Source of the DNA: Nectonema munidae
Lineage: Eukaryota > Nematomorpha > Nectonematoida > Nectonematidae
Length of the DNA stretch: 64,000 nt
Direction of reading: 5' to 3'
Assembly (NCBI GenBank): GCA_030549495.1
Contig: JAUIRK010000179.1
Coordinates: forward strand, 62,001 to 126,000
Numbering within the stretch: position 1 is the stretch's first letter; each line of letters opens with the position of its first letter. The notes under the pieces were generated by a model. That model was not told where the DNA came from. It searched no databases and worked only from the letters and a program-made list of their open reading frames with translations. Positions 47,089-60,400 of the stretch are shown here, one piece after another. The position numbers and the translations under genes are program-made.

Positions 47089-47411
47089 TATACTCAGTTT
47101 TTACACATTACATCTAATTTTTGAGATATACACATGTGTTGGAATTTTTCATTTTTTGAGCTCTTATGTTACAGACAAGACAATTAATATTATAAGTTAT
47201 TGATATATGAGTATTAGTAACTATTTTGTATTTTAGATTTTTTAGCTAAATAATATAATTTCGGCTTCAGGCACTTCAAAATATGATGAAAGAATCATCT
47301 CATAATACTTTAAGTTTCTTAAGGATTTAGATATATTATATTTGTTATGTGAATGTCGTACTAAACGAAAGTTCTGCCTTATTTTTTATGGTTTTTCTGA
47401 AATATATTTGT

Positions 47412-47545
47412 CAGTGATGGATTTGGGTAAAAATCTGAGGGGCTAGAGTGCTCTTGGTTTTAAGGCATATATTTTATATTTCTTAGTATTTGGTCTAAAA
47501 AAGTAAGAGAGCGAGACTTCCTCACCCATTGTAAATCCATCACTG
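47412..47545. repeat. 134-bp hAT-like MITE
   Basis: Left end cagtgatggatttgg and inverted right end cagtgatggatttac. The 8-bp flanks atatttgt and gtttattc do not match, so the target duplication is lost or the copy is rearranged. Confidence 0.6.
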
Positions 47546-47998
47546 GTTTATTCATATATGGACCAACAATCTTTAAGATTATTTTGAATAAGATTATTTA
47601 ATTTTGATAATAAAGTATAATCCGCTGTTTGGTCGGAACTGTTAGAAAAAAATTCGAGAACCTTAATGCCTTCAACAGTGATATACAGTATTATTGTATT
47701 GTATTTTTACTTCAACGACTATGGTTTTTTTTTAATTTTTTTTATCTCGCTTTGTTGTGCATATTCAAAAACATTATTGAAGAAACCAGTTATTTTTCGA
47801 ATAATTTCTATCTAACGTATTTTTTACATTATTGATTGCTTCTCTCTTGAGCTTATGTATATCCTTTGAATCGATTTGAAAAAATATTCTAAAATTATTT
47901 ATTTTTTGTACCACGTCCTTCCATACAATCTTGAGGGATTCATGCCTTAAAAGTATTTGCTAGATACTGACAAATAAGCAGAATGCAAAAGTGTTTAA

Positions 47999-48345
47999 CC
48001 TTCGCAGGACGGAGTGGGAGTTTTACGTCAACAGAAATTTTTGAATCAAAAAAAGTATATGAAAGTCACTTAAAAATATAAATGTATTTTTCAATTATTT
48101 TGTCTAGATCACTATTTTACAAAAAAAAAGTTACAAACTATTATTATTTTTTGAAAAATCATAAAGTTTCTTCGCAGGACGGAGTGGGAGTTACGTCAAC
48201 AGAAATTTTTGAACCCTTTTTTCATCAAAAAAAGTATATGAAAGTTACTAAATAGAAATGTATTTATCAATCATTTTGTCTAGATCACCATTTTACAAAA
48301 AAAAAGTTACAAACTATTATTATTTTTTGAAAAATTATAAAGTAA
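47999..48345. repeat. Tandem duplication of the piggyBac end (~170 bp x 2)
   Basis: 48001-48170 and 48171-48345 are near copies, each starting ttcgcaggacggagtgggag and containing ttgtctagatcac and ttacaaactattatt. The second copy lacks the outer TTAA. The element therefore has two potential 3' ends. Confidence 0.88.
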
Positions 48346-48515
48346 AAAAATTCAAATTTGAAAAGTGAGCTTTATTTACATTCTAAAAGTGTTCTAAAAA
48401 TATTCAAGTACACGAAATTTAATTACAAGAACCACGAAGTTACACGAAACAAAATAGATATTGCGAAAAATATATCATATAAAATGCAAGAATAAGGCAT
48501 GAAGTCAATAATAAT

Positions 48516-50243
48516 TTAGACATTCTGACATTCAGGACAAATGAGTATAGTGTGATTTTTACAAATAGATCTTGAACATTTTTGACACTTTCTGGTTCCT
48601 CTTTCTGGGATGACAATTAGAAACAAAACAGTATCCTCTTCGGGTTGTTGTTGGAGCAATTTCAGTCGTTCTTGTGAACCCATAAAAAGAGAGAAGATTC
48701 TTAGTAATCAAGCGAGTAGATGCGTTCTCGCACCTAATTCTCATTGACTTTTCAGTTAGACTTAGCGCTAAATTTCTAACAAAATACTTTCTACCACCTC
48801 TGGAAGTACTTGGGTACAAATCAGGCATGTTGGCTTTGACTATAATCCAACAATTACTTGCTACCATATCGAGAAAATTTGTGAAAATAGTCATAGGCCA
48901 TCTTCTTGAGGCTCTGTAACAAGTAAAACTACGAACCATCCTGTTGAAAGTATCAACATCGCCTTTATAACTATTGTAGTCTACAATTGTTTCAGGCTTT
49001 TTTATTACCTAGTGTGTCTATCTTTGAAATATGCTGACTGGACATCATATAAACAGGCTTGAAATTTTTTTTTGCATGTTTTTCTGGAATGTATATAGTC
49101 AGCGAAGCATATTCAGTATATAAAAATTTACTTTCCATTTCTACAAGGTTTAGACCTTTCAAGTGTGCAGGACGTAATAAATACGGAACAAACCTTCTAT
49201 TACTTCTGACCGTTCCACAAATTGTCAACCTTTGAGATTTAGCCCATATACAGAGTTCATGTGTCATAAAAAACCGATCAACATAAACTCCACAACCACT
49301 AGGTACTTTCGATTTTTCAACTAACCTTTTGACTATGTTTGCTGGTTTGAAATACTCTTTATCAGATAAACCTGTTACATACACTTCACTGGCCAAAACA
49401 TAAAAACTTCTTGAATCATTACAGTGATAGACCTTCATCCCGTATTTTCCTGGTTTTGAAGGATCATACACTTTTATTGGAGATCTTCCCCGATACTTGA
49501 CTAACTGTTCATCAATTGTTATATAATCTGTTGGGCACCAATACTTGACACAACTACTAACGATCTCATCATGTAGGTATCTAATTGGACTCAATTTGTC
49601 TAATGGATTCCTATCTTTTTTCAAGTCAAAGCGTATGAAATAGTTTATGAATATAAACATGTCTGCTTATGGCAGCTTTCAAAAAAGGCTCTCCATTTTT
49701 GTCAGAAAATAAATATTTTAGATCAATTTGTTGATTTTTGGACTGCCCAATGTGAAAAATACATCCAAAATAGGCAAGCATATCTTCTATCGAAAATTTG
49801 AGAGCGCAATAACGCAAACTTTCAAAAAAAGGTTGGCTCAAAATAAAAAAATTATAATTAGAGAAAAGAGATAAAAAATTAAGTTACCTGTAATTTTCAT
49901 CAATTTTAGCTTTAGTACACTCGTATATGTGATGTATCAGGCTTTGAGTAAAAAAAAGGGAGAATACATCTAATGAGTTTGTCAAATTTTTTGCATCTCC
50001 TTTGGGACCAGGTGAAAATGAGGCAATATTACGAGTATTGACACCAAGACTCCTTCCACGAGTATCTCTATAAGGCTCCCATGAGTACTTTGTCATATCG
50101 GGAGCTATAAGATCGTCTCCTTCTCTTTCACTATCACTTTCACTACTGCTTCTACAAACCGTTTCATATTCACTCAAAGAGTAAACATCGGATGCAACGC
50201 TTTCCCCAGCAAAACTTTCAGAATCACTGTTTGTAGAACTCAT
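48516..50243 (-). pseudogene. piggyBac transposase, one intron, three frameshifts
   Basis: It starts at 50243 (MSSTNSDSESFAGE), chosen over a hydrophobic upstream extension because other copies start the same way. An acidic region and LIAPD come first, then FSPGPKGDAKNLTNSLDVFS. A 51-bp GT-AG intron at 49837-49887 joins ENY to QPFFESLRYCALKF. The DDD core follows: YITIDEQLVKYRGRSP, VYVDRFFMTHELCIW and SYKGDVDTFNRM. The Cys-rich tail reads CQKCSRSICKNHTILICPEC and stops at 48516. Single-base frameshifts lie near 49650, 48998 (a run of A) and 48607. All three catalytic Asp positions are still readable. Confidence 0.88.
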
Positions 50244-51351
50244 AAATTGAAGAGAGTAATAATCAGAACGAAGGAACAACAATAAAATTGAAAAGAGTAG
50301 TTGAAGATAAGGTGATTTAGAAAAGATAAAATAAACAACGTTCAACTCAAGAAGATGTAAAGGATAGATTATATGTGCAAAGACGGTAGTTTTTCAAAGA
50401 TATGAAATGAATCCAAGAAATGATACAGATGAAAGTGTACTGTCTTATAAAGAATAAGCGCGGAATAATCTATGGTTCAAGGGTATTGATTACATTCAGT
50501 AACATGAACCTCACTCATATAAATAAAATTACAGAGTAAGAAGTACATCTATCATACACATAAACAATAAAGTATGTGGTAGATACGCACAAAATCATAC
50601 ACATAAACAATAAAGTATGTGAAAGATACGCACAAATTGTAAATCATTTGTTATGTGTGGATAAATACTTAGATTTCTGTGCGAAGGGATTACGAAAAAG
50701 TTTATAATATCTATCACAAGAGAATCATCATGCCACCTAAATTTTGTGTATGTGTACAGAATACGTGCTCTTCGTCATATCCATCGAACTAGATCACATT
50801 ATATAGTGTGACTTGAATGGTTTTATTTTGAACCATAGATTGTGAATATAAACTTGAATGTTAGTTCATTTTTTTATATATATATTTGAAAAAAACTAAA
50901 TATTAATCTATGATTAATATGCCTTTTTTGCATATGAAGTAGCGTTTGTTGAAATAATTTAACAAATAATATAATAGATGAATTTAAAATTTTTTCTTAG
51001 ATATGTATATCTAATAAGTGTAAACGTTATGGAAGTTCGAATGCAATTTTTATTTTTATTATAGATGACGTTAACTAAAACAAACTCTTTTTTATTATAG
51101 ATGGCGTTAATTTTAAAATAAGTTTTTTGATTTTTTTCGTATAAAAAACATGGAAACATATCAAACTGAACAAAAACATTCTTAAAAGGACTTTGATATG
51201 CTAAAGCTTTATTAAAAAAAAGAAATATACTTTTTTTAAAAATTGGAGTAAAACTCCCATTAACCGTCCTTAGTGTTGCTCTAAAAAGTTCCGTCCTGCT
51301 AAGGTTAACCTTGAGGAGATAGCAAATGAAGAATTTATTGAATATTTTTAG

Positions 51352-51467
51352 ATGTGTCATTCAAAATCTTTTGTATAAATCACAGATTCACTGCATTGAT
51401 GATTCTTGTACAGAATTCCAAAATTTTTGTGCAATCATAGAAAATGCATTGCGGCATCGTTTAAGAG
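51352..51467 (+). CDS. RUNDC3: RUNDC3-like exon, start of RUN domain
   Basis: 116 nt after acceptor atttttag. One base ends a split codon, 38 codons follow, and one base is left over before gtaagt. It encodes CVIQNLLYKSQIHCIDDSC and EFQNFCAIIENALRHRLR, matching the first helices of the RUNDC3 RUN domain. The TTAA site of the piggyBac at 47999-51304 lies about 43-47 bp upstream. Confidence 0.83.
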
Positions 51468-54400
51468 GTAAGTTGCCCTCAATATTTATACCCTAACCAT
51501 TGTGCTAATTTGTAGCTAGTTCAGGTAGGAAAACGTGGTATGGAGCAGACGAAATTTCACATTTTTGGGATTACATATCCTACGCTTGTTGGCACATGAA
51601 AGGAACTTGCTTAAAGGCGATTTCTTTGATGCCTAATCTAAAGTCTTCCAAATCTAAAGTATTTATTTCCAATTTTATTTTTTCCAGGTGAAATTTCATT
51701 TGAATTTTTTGATTTTGTTCGTTATAAGATGCTAGGAATCGCTTAGTCTTATTTCTAAATTGATATTTAATTGCTCCCAGAATTTCAAATTAAATTTTTA
51801 ACAGATTTTTCATGAATAATGTGTATATATGCAGAGATGCGTTCAAAGCAGTGACACATTAACCCATTTTGATTAATGCAAAGCGGACGATTTTGATTAA
51901 TCCCTCCCTTGGAAATTCGCGTTCGTTGGCGTTCTTTCACAGTCTACTAGTGCTTCTCAAACAGTGCGCCATGAAAGGTAGCCATGTGAACCCTAAGATT
52001 CATCTAGATCAGCGATTCTTAACAGGTTGTGCACGCACCCCAAGACAATATAATACGGGTTGCGAGAAACGACCAAATAATGGACAACATAGGCAGTAGT
52101 TGTAGTAGACAAACTCACTTATTTCTCTGCTTATACGTTATATATGTTCAACTATTCTATATCAATCTCAATGGTACGCCCCAAAGTTCAAGTTATGTCA
52201 TAAGTACGTCCTAGGGTAAAAACGTTTGAGAAGCACTGGTCTATAGGAACAAAACCCCAAATGCGTTAAATAGCAATCAAAGGAGCGACCAAACTTTTCA
52301 ATCCTAAAATAATCTTCAAACGAGTGACACAATATTATAAAATGAGTGACAAAAAAGTTAGCTAGTTTGTTCATTAGTTAATTGGATAATTATTTTTTAG
52401 TTAGGCGATTAGCTAATTAGTTGAATAGTTTGTTAGTTGACTAACTTTCAACTATGATTGTCATTATTTTTCTGTGCTACTCCTTATTTCCGTATAAAAT
52501 CCATAAACTGCAGTAACATAAAAAAAGAAAAATAATATAAAACAGAAAGAAACACATAGTAGCTGAGAAGTTTAATCTCTAAAAAATAAGCATTGTGGTT
52601 TTATATAGTATGATCATAATACATGATCATTAAATATAATATTAGTTTGCTAATTGTGGAACAGGATATAAAAAGGACTGTTCAAGAAAGGCAAATTTGT
52701 AAGAATAAATATCCCTATTTTGTCATTAGTTTGTCATGTCACTCCTTTTTAATTTGCATATTTTTTGTCATGTTAATTCTTTGATTTGCCCTTCCTTTAT
52801 GTAATGAATCAATTATGCAATATCTTCTTTTAAGTCACAAACATAAAAATTTTAAAATATGTGCCGTATCTATATCTGAGTATATCTCACAGTATATTAA
52901 ATATTTTATAGAGCGGGTAAATTATTTTACCCACATTCGCCCATATCCCCAAAAACCTGACCGAGATCTACCCATATCCAAAAAAGTATAAGATTTGATG
53001 AGATCCCTGGAGTTATCCGCAGTTATGGTGGATTGGGAGCTGGCAAAGGCAGTGCAAGTATAAGTGTGTGTTCATTGAACAAAATTATGAAAAAAATTAA
53101 TCGCCCCCACTAAAAATTTTGAGGATTGCGCCCCTGATTCATTCTCTTATTCTATAATAGTAGAATAAATTAGAATTCTATTGCGAACTTCAAATTTTAA
53201 TTTCCTTAAAAATGCTATTTCAATGACAAACTGCATATCCTTTTACTTTTTACAAAAATAAACCTAAATCTTGATTTTTAAAACAAATTAATAATAATGT
53301 TCAATGTTTTTAACAATTAGTTAACAAACCGTTACCTATCTAAATTTAATGGGAAGAATTGACGAAGAAAGAGTAAGAGAGGACTTGCATTGAATAGATT
53401 TTTATGGTAGAAAGAAATGGAGAATTTCGTTGAATTCATCCCACGTCAGCGAGAAACCGCTTTCAAAAAAACCCAATTAAAGAGAATATGTAGGAAGAAA
53501 TGGAGTACGCATTGCAAGAATGCGCGCCGTTGCTAAAGAATTTATCAAAATTGATGAACATAGTTTATTAACGATTTAATGACCAATCAAACAAATGCAA
53601 AGTTTGGGGGTAGTAGCTTATTCATCATGGTTGAGAGGATAAAATTTGGAAATAAGAAGTATAGTTTAGCCATTTTGTAGTATGTTTACCACTAATAATA
53701 ATTACTGAATTACACAAAAACAAATTTTCAGAAAGAAGAGTTCACAGAGCAATGTAGTTGGCCTGTAAGAATCTTTCTTGTTTGAAGATGATAGTTTGTT
53801 ACATTCAATGGATCAATGGAGTGATACTCGACGAAGATTTCCCCTTATTAGCTGAATGAATTCGCTCTGAATATTGTTCATCAGTTGTCGTCTTTTAAAT
53901 ATTTTTGGGAATTATGCAGTATATTTTAAGGCTACTTCGTTCCAAGATAGCAAAGTTAGCTTGCTATATAGTGGTGAGAATCGGCATTTCATTAAGGTTG
54001 AGGTTTTGATTCCTTTACAAATAGATGGAAGTGACATTTTTAGATAGGCTTTTTAGACATAAATGATGCGTTGTGGATTTTTTAGGTTTGCGATCTTGTA
54101 CTATTTTATGAGTGGATAGGAAGTGCCTTCATCTTTAAGAACTGGTCCTTTAGTTTTGATATTTTCGATGTGTGTACCTAAACTGCATTCAAAGAATTAT
54201 AATAATACTATTGATTATGAATCGGGCTGAACCCATTTGTCTCGTTGTCTGCTGTAAACCATTGAGTGCCTCTGAAATTAAACCCTTTAATTTATTTTGG
54301 ATAACTTATTTCAAATAACTTGCTTAGGGAAGAGCTTGGCTACGAATGGCACTTTTAGAAAAGCGGCTTGCAGAGTATTTTTCAGTGGCATCAGATAATA

Positions 54401-57400
54401 TAGAAGTCACAAAGTATTTAGTTACAATTTTGATTATCGTTTCCTCTTTCTTCATGTTTCTTAATTTTTGTTGTTAATCTTCTCTTTGCTTCGATGTTTT
54501 CCTTAAATCATTACATAAATGTTGTCTCTTTTTTCCCTTTTTTGCCTAAATTGTTAATATCTTATCGTGTTTCATTGGACCATGATAAGATGAATATGTT
54601 GTTCACTACAGCTTAGGTTTTGAAATGACTTTTATAAGAAACAACCTACCACTTTAAATCTCAAGCTAATTTATGTTAGTTTTGATTTTGCAATTTTGTG
54701 ATTACTTTAAAAATTGCGTTAATTTTTATGAAACGTAGTTTTGTTTTCAAATAACTTCGTTGATTAAAATTCCTCAGGCATTTTTCTTTTAAGTAATAAG
54801 AGTTTTTATGTTTAAAGGGGTTCGTAATATTTTTAAACAAAGTAGTATAGTAAATTGACCATAAATGATGAGTTGGTATTTCAAAACAATGTTTCAAATC
54901 CTAACTTTAGAAATTTCATTTGATTTTTGGTTCTAGTAAAGATGACCAAAAAATTAATCAAAGAAAGATTTCATTAATAAATTAATCAAAAATTCCATGA
55001 GTCCATTTTGAATATTTTTAATTGGTGGAAATAATTTTAATCGTCAACAAAAAATTGATTAATAAATTATATTTATCAATAAATAAATACTATATCTTTC
55101 AAGCTCTACTTTGTAATGCGCATTGATACTTTATTAGGTGTCAAAAGATAGTTTACTGCTCAGAGATGTTTTATTTTATGTTAACTATTTTTATTTACTT
55201 TATTTAATTTTTATTTTATGCAATTGTTAATATCTAGTCTATTCTAATTAATGAAAGATATTAGTGCCAATATCTTTATCAGGATTTTAAATCATATTCA
55301 ATTTTCATTTGGCGAGATTTTATTATAATAATTGATCACATTTTACTTTGCAAAGCAACAGTGCATTCGAAAACACGTGATAGTTTAGATTTTGTTTCAA
55401 CAACTTCATGGATGGAAACGAGTGAATTATATCTAGAAATACTTGTTTGGTACATTTTTTTGAAATATATTGCAATCCATTCTACATTTAGTTGGATATT
55501 CTTCGACCAAATATTTTAAAGGCTGTAATGATAATAATCAATCCTATCGTTTTTCTGACTGAAATTCTTATTTGTTACTTTGTGACTGGATGGCATTCCA
55601 TACAGAGTCTCCTTTTAGAAGTTCCTCTATCACACCACTTATCCATAAGTCGAAATATGACTATCTATTGTATCTTAGTTGGATATATTCCATTTTTTAT
55701 CAATCTTATAAGGAATCGTTTAAAAACAATAAAAGATATAAATATTATAAAAAGAGTTTATAAAAAATTCCAGAATGCATTAAAAATGTGTGTTGATTAA
55801 AAATAGAATATTGAAAGAACCATAAACCAAAGATTCAGAGCAAGTTTAACATGTGTAGGCATCTTTTAGACTTTAGAGCAAGGGTTCCTAACCTTTATTC
55901 AGTCATGGGCCCCTTTAAAAATCTGATGAAAGCTATGGACCCCCTACAAGGAAATTTTCACATAAAAGTCATAAAAAAAGCTTGCATGCAATTAATATTT
56001 GTACTTCGAAAATAATACTTAACGTTTTTATTTTAAAATGATCCATTATAAAATATTTTAATAAAAAAATGGTACAAAATTCGAATGCACCGTTCTGTTA
56101 TAAACGAATATTTCATCTCGTCTCTGTCAGTTTTGTATGTCCTTTCTTGTTGTAACTTATTTTTTAAGGCAGTGGACTCTTATTACAAATTAGTTAAATT
56201 TTTAGCAAATTTTATGATGGTGGAGCTTTAATGAACAATAAAGAAGTTTCTTACTTAATTCAAGCATTAGAATCCTTAAATGCAATTGACTTCACGTAAG
56301 TTAACATTTTTTTTAATTTAACGTTTTGTTAGTTTCTATTATTATTTACAAAAAGAGTATTTCTCTTTGACTAATTTAAACGGTTGTGTAATGAGATATT
56401 GATGCTTTAAAAATATGATGGCTGATCGTAATACATATTTTTTGTCTTTTTTATTTCCCTAAACTTATGTCAAGAGAAGAATGTTACACACACACACCCA
56501 CACAAACAGGAACACAATGCAGATCAAAAATAACAAGATAATATACTAACACTGCAGAATTATGTAAACAATAAATTCAAAAAAAGGATTCTGGCAAAAA
56601 GCGAAAAAACCCAACGTATCTTTAGATTAATAATAATAATTTATCTTACAATTATTCCTTAATTTTGTTCATCATACATAAATTTTAAACCATTTTACAT
56701 TGTTCAAAAGTTTTTAGTTTAAAAGAATTCAAACATTTTTTACAATCTTGTAATTTTATTTTGTAATCAATCAACTTTGAAATTTCATGGTATAGTTTCA
56801 GCCTATAGAACAGTGGTTCTGAACTCATTTTAACAAACGGCCAAATTAAGAACCAACATGTCACTAGAGAGCTACACAAAAAGTATAAAATAGGCTTTTA
56901 TTAACTCTGATATATTATTCTAGTTACCTATACTGAATCCAAATTGCTGCATATATATACATGAATATATCTATGTATATATCATATTATTCATAAACAA
57001 TATATCAATAACAAATTTCATTGCCCAGTCAACAACCTTAGGGGGTGGGGCTTGGGAATGTAAAAAATTCCTCTTCCAAGGTTTCCACGAAGACAACTAA
57101 GGAAACTTCTATTGCATCCTGTGAAGGGTCATTCAGCAAGCTAAAACTTATTAAGTCCTACCTAAGGAGCACTATGGGGCAAGCGCGCCTCCAAATTCTG
57201 GCTCTTATGAGCATTGAGAAAGAAGTTCTCGATTGTGTTGATTTTGACGAAGTCATCGATCATTTTGCTGCTCCTTAATTCAACTCTGAAAATAGATATT
57301 TTTATAAATCTTAAATAGTGTTTTTAAATAAAAGTTAAAATGTTGATTTTTTTATTAGAAATTTAAGTAAACAGTTTAAAAATTTATAACATACGCTTAG

Positions 57401-60400
57401 CTCCCTCCTCTGGTTGCGCCCTTGGTCTAACGCCTGTCTTTCGAATTCGTATATAGGAATCCTACCCTATTCCTCTTATATTGATTCACTATATTCTAAC
57501 TTTCCAATTTCCTTCTAGTCGAAGCGTTGAAATGATCGTGTTCAGCGTGGTTTATATTGCGCAAAATATATCAATCCTCATCTGCTTTATCATTTTGAAT
57601 ATCTTGATATAATCAGTCATTTATGAATCATTTCTATTATGTACCATTCTGAGCTGGAAAGAGTAACATATAGTTAAATTATTTTTAGCTTTTACAAAGA
57701 TCTTTGCTTGTGGTAGTGATCTCCTAGTTATGTGTATATATAATTTACAAGAATTTATCTAAAAAAATATCCATGTCTAGATACATCATATTCTTTTTTA
57801 TTTCACTGTCCCAATACTTCCTGCCTTTCATAATAACACTTAAACTGCATACCTTTTAAAAACTATTAAACTTAACAAAATGTGATAAGAAGTTTTATTT
57901 AGTATGCCCGCATTTTGATTTGAAAAGAAAATTTTAATGGACTCGCCATATCTCCTCATCGCCACGTGTTCTATTCTGTTTTTATTTCACACACTCTCTT
58001 GCCAATAGAGAAAACTGCTTTTTGCATAAAATAATGCTATGTTTTTTATACTATTCAACATTTTTGCTCTTCCAATAATCATCATTACACTAAAATAATC
58101 AATACAGTTGTTCTGAAGATTAATGTGTTACCGTACGTATCTTTCTTTTCTGTCTATAATATATCGTGTACATAGAGCATAGGTTTATATACTTATATAT
58201 AGAGCGTGTTCAAGAGAAATTTCATCGTTTTCTACGAATTAGAAGGAAATAATTGGTTTGCCAAAAATGATTTTTTTAAAATATTTGAAAGATGACATTA
58301 ACCCTCAATCGTATAGCAAAAAAAATCTACCCTAGTTTTACAGGCTACTCCATTTTGTGGTATAGAAAGTATTTATTGTTTATATAAGAATTATTATAAA
58401 ATATTTACGCTTTAAGATGTAAAATGTTATTAATTAAAATTGCATATTTCCTTATCTTATTTTTAATGAAAGTTCTTCCCGGTGTATGTCCTCTATATCC
58501 ATAGAGCTGTTCATCAATGGTCGCTGTGCTTTCTGGGATCAAACATCGCAGCAAGTTTTTCTGAACGATAGCCCAAGACTGCTGCTAACTTCTCAATTTT
58601 CTTTCTTTCTTCTCAAGCCTACCAAACGAAAATAATTACTTAAACATTGGATAGGTTTTCTTACAATTTTGATGAACCAGTTTTTTATGTCATCGTTCGT
58701 TTTTCGATTTGTTAAGCCTTGAATTTGCAAAAACATATCATCATCATAAAATTAACAAAAATTTACTTAGTTCATCTTTAGGATTAGAAATAGGACGAGG
58801 TATTTCTTTTGAAATGTTTCTTGAAGAAGAGCGAACTAAAGGTGGCTCCTTAGAATACATTATTTTATCACACTTGATCTTTTCATTCGACAATGAGTTC
58901 TCTTGATCCTCATAATTTTCCTCAGTTTCTTCACCACTATCATAATGACTATCATAATTTCCAACATATTCTTCATAATAACAACTTTCTTTATTCTTTT
59001 CTACGAATATATAAATTTACTCTTCATCAGCACTCTCAACATCATCTAATCGCCCTGAATTTAAGGAACAATAGGATTCATCAAAGTTCAATTCATCATT
59101 TTCAATATTTTCGTTGTCATTAAAATCGTTTTCTTCTATTACAACAAACTACATTACTTTTACTATAAATAAAATTCTATACAAAAGGAGTGCTTGCACA
59201 TTTGATGCAAAAAGCACTTGTTAAAAAAGCCCTGGTATATCTTTTGTAGCTATGAGTATGAGCATGCTTCAGAAATATCAAAGTATATCATTAAAGTATG
59301 AACGATCTATACATGGTTAAACAATGCATCACTCTATTTTGGAAATAGCGTGTACTATTGAGGGTTAAAGCTTTTTTAACACATTTTCTCAAAAAAGCGA
59401 CTTTGAGTATTCATCGTGGATTCAGTTCTACTTCTAACTGACACATGCAACCTTCACAGTCGTTTTAGGTAAACCCTCAAAAACTTCTTATATTTTTTGA
59501 GCTAACTCTTCGTGTTGCAAACTTTGTGGTTTGTGCTCTCCTTAATTGCTCTCCACACATAACAATATATTGGATTGCAATGAGGACAGTTGTTGGCCAA
59601 ATTTTAGGGCTAAAACATGAAATATTCACATAACCACTTTTGAATGAGTATAAGTTACAGCCCCTTTTCTATTTCTAAAGCCCGCTTTTCTTTCATTGGT
59701 TTTTTCATAACAATTCACTTGAAGTTCATGAAGATTGGCCTGTAACGATTAATTTATATTTCTTATTGTTTTACGTTTTTAAGTGAAACTTTAACTCTTC
59801 AATTAGCACTAGTGTGTTGATTAGATCTGCACCGGTATCCGTTTATTTTTGTTTAATCAGTATTGGCCATTTTTTATTGTCCGATTTCTTGAATCAAGCA
59901 CGTAAAGTAAAATGACACTTTCATTTTGTTCAAATATTTGTGTAAATGCTATTGCTATTATCCTTTTTGCTGTAAAAACAAAAACACATATGCGTCTTAG
60001 TCTAAAACATAGGTTGTCAACTCCTGGGTCGCGATCCTAATTAAATTCGTGAGTGTATTCCTAAAAGTCTTCTTCAATGCTAGCTCAAAATTTAAAAAAA
60101 AGCTAGTTACAAAATTATGTATGAAAAAAAAAGTTATAATAAATACTGTAATTCGCTACGATTTTAATTTTATTACAATACTTCCTTAACTAGCTTTTTA
60201 AATGTATAACTTCCAGTTTATATTCATACATAATCATTACTCAGATGCAACTGGACACTAACATAGGCGAGTTCAAACAATCATACATTACATTCTTCTG
60301 AAGCATTTAGTAGGTTTTTTTAATGCATGCCTCCTAGTTTAAAATCACACATACTCATTACTCCTAATTTATTCAAGTATCCGTTCATAATCGGAATCGA

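Larger units (their letters stand above)
47999..51304 (-). mobile_element. piggyBac transposon D, TTAA-flanked, near-complete
   Basis: TTAA lies at 47995-47998 and 51305-51308. Left end ccttcgcaggacgga and inverted right end ccttagcaggacgga. The 3' end of the element carries a tandem duplication of about 170 bp that includes the end motif. The transposase fills the middle on the minus strand. It is the best-preserved piggyBac here, and its right end lies 47 bp before the first recognised RUNDC3-like exon. Confidence 0.93.

Noticed and set aside
50244-50345. Hydrophobic N-terminal extension of the piggyBac transposase as a signal peptide
   Set aside because: The same family starts at an MSST/MSSS Met in the two other copies; the upstream codons are 5' flank.
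59380-59720. Minus-strand text near FKSGYVNISCF and IWPTTVLIAIQYIVM as the missing half of piggyBac fossil E
   Set aside because: It lies outside the TTAA-bounded element and the similarity is too weak to call.
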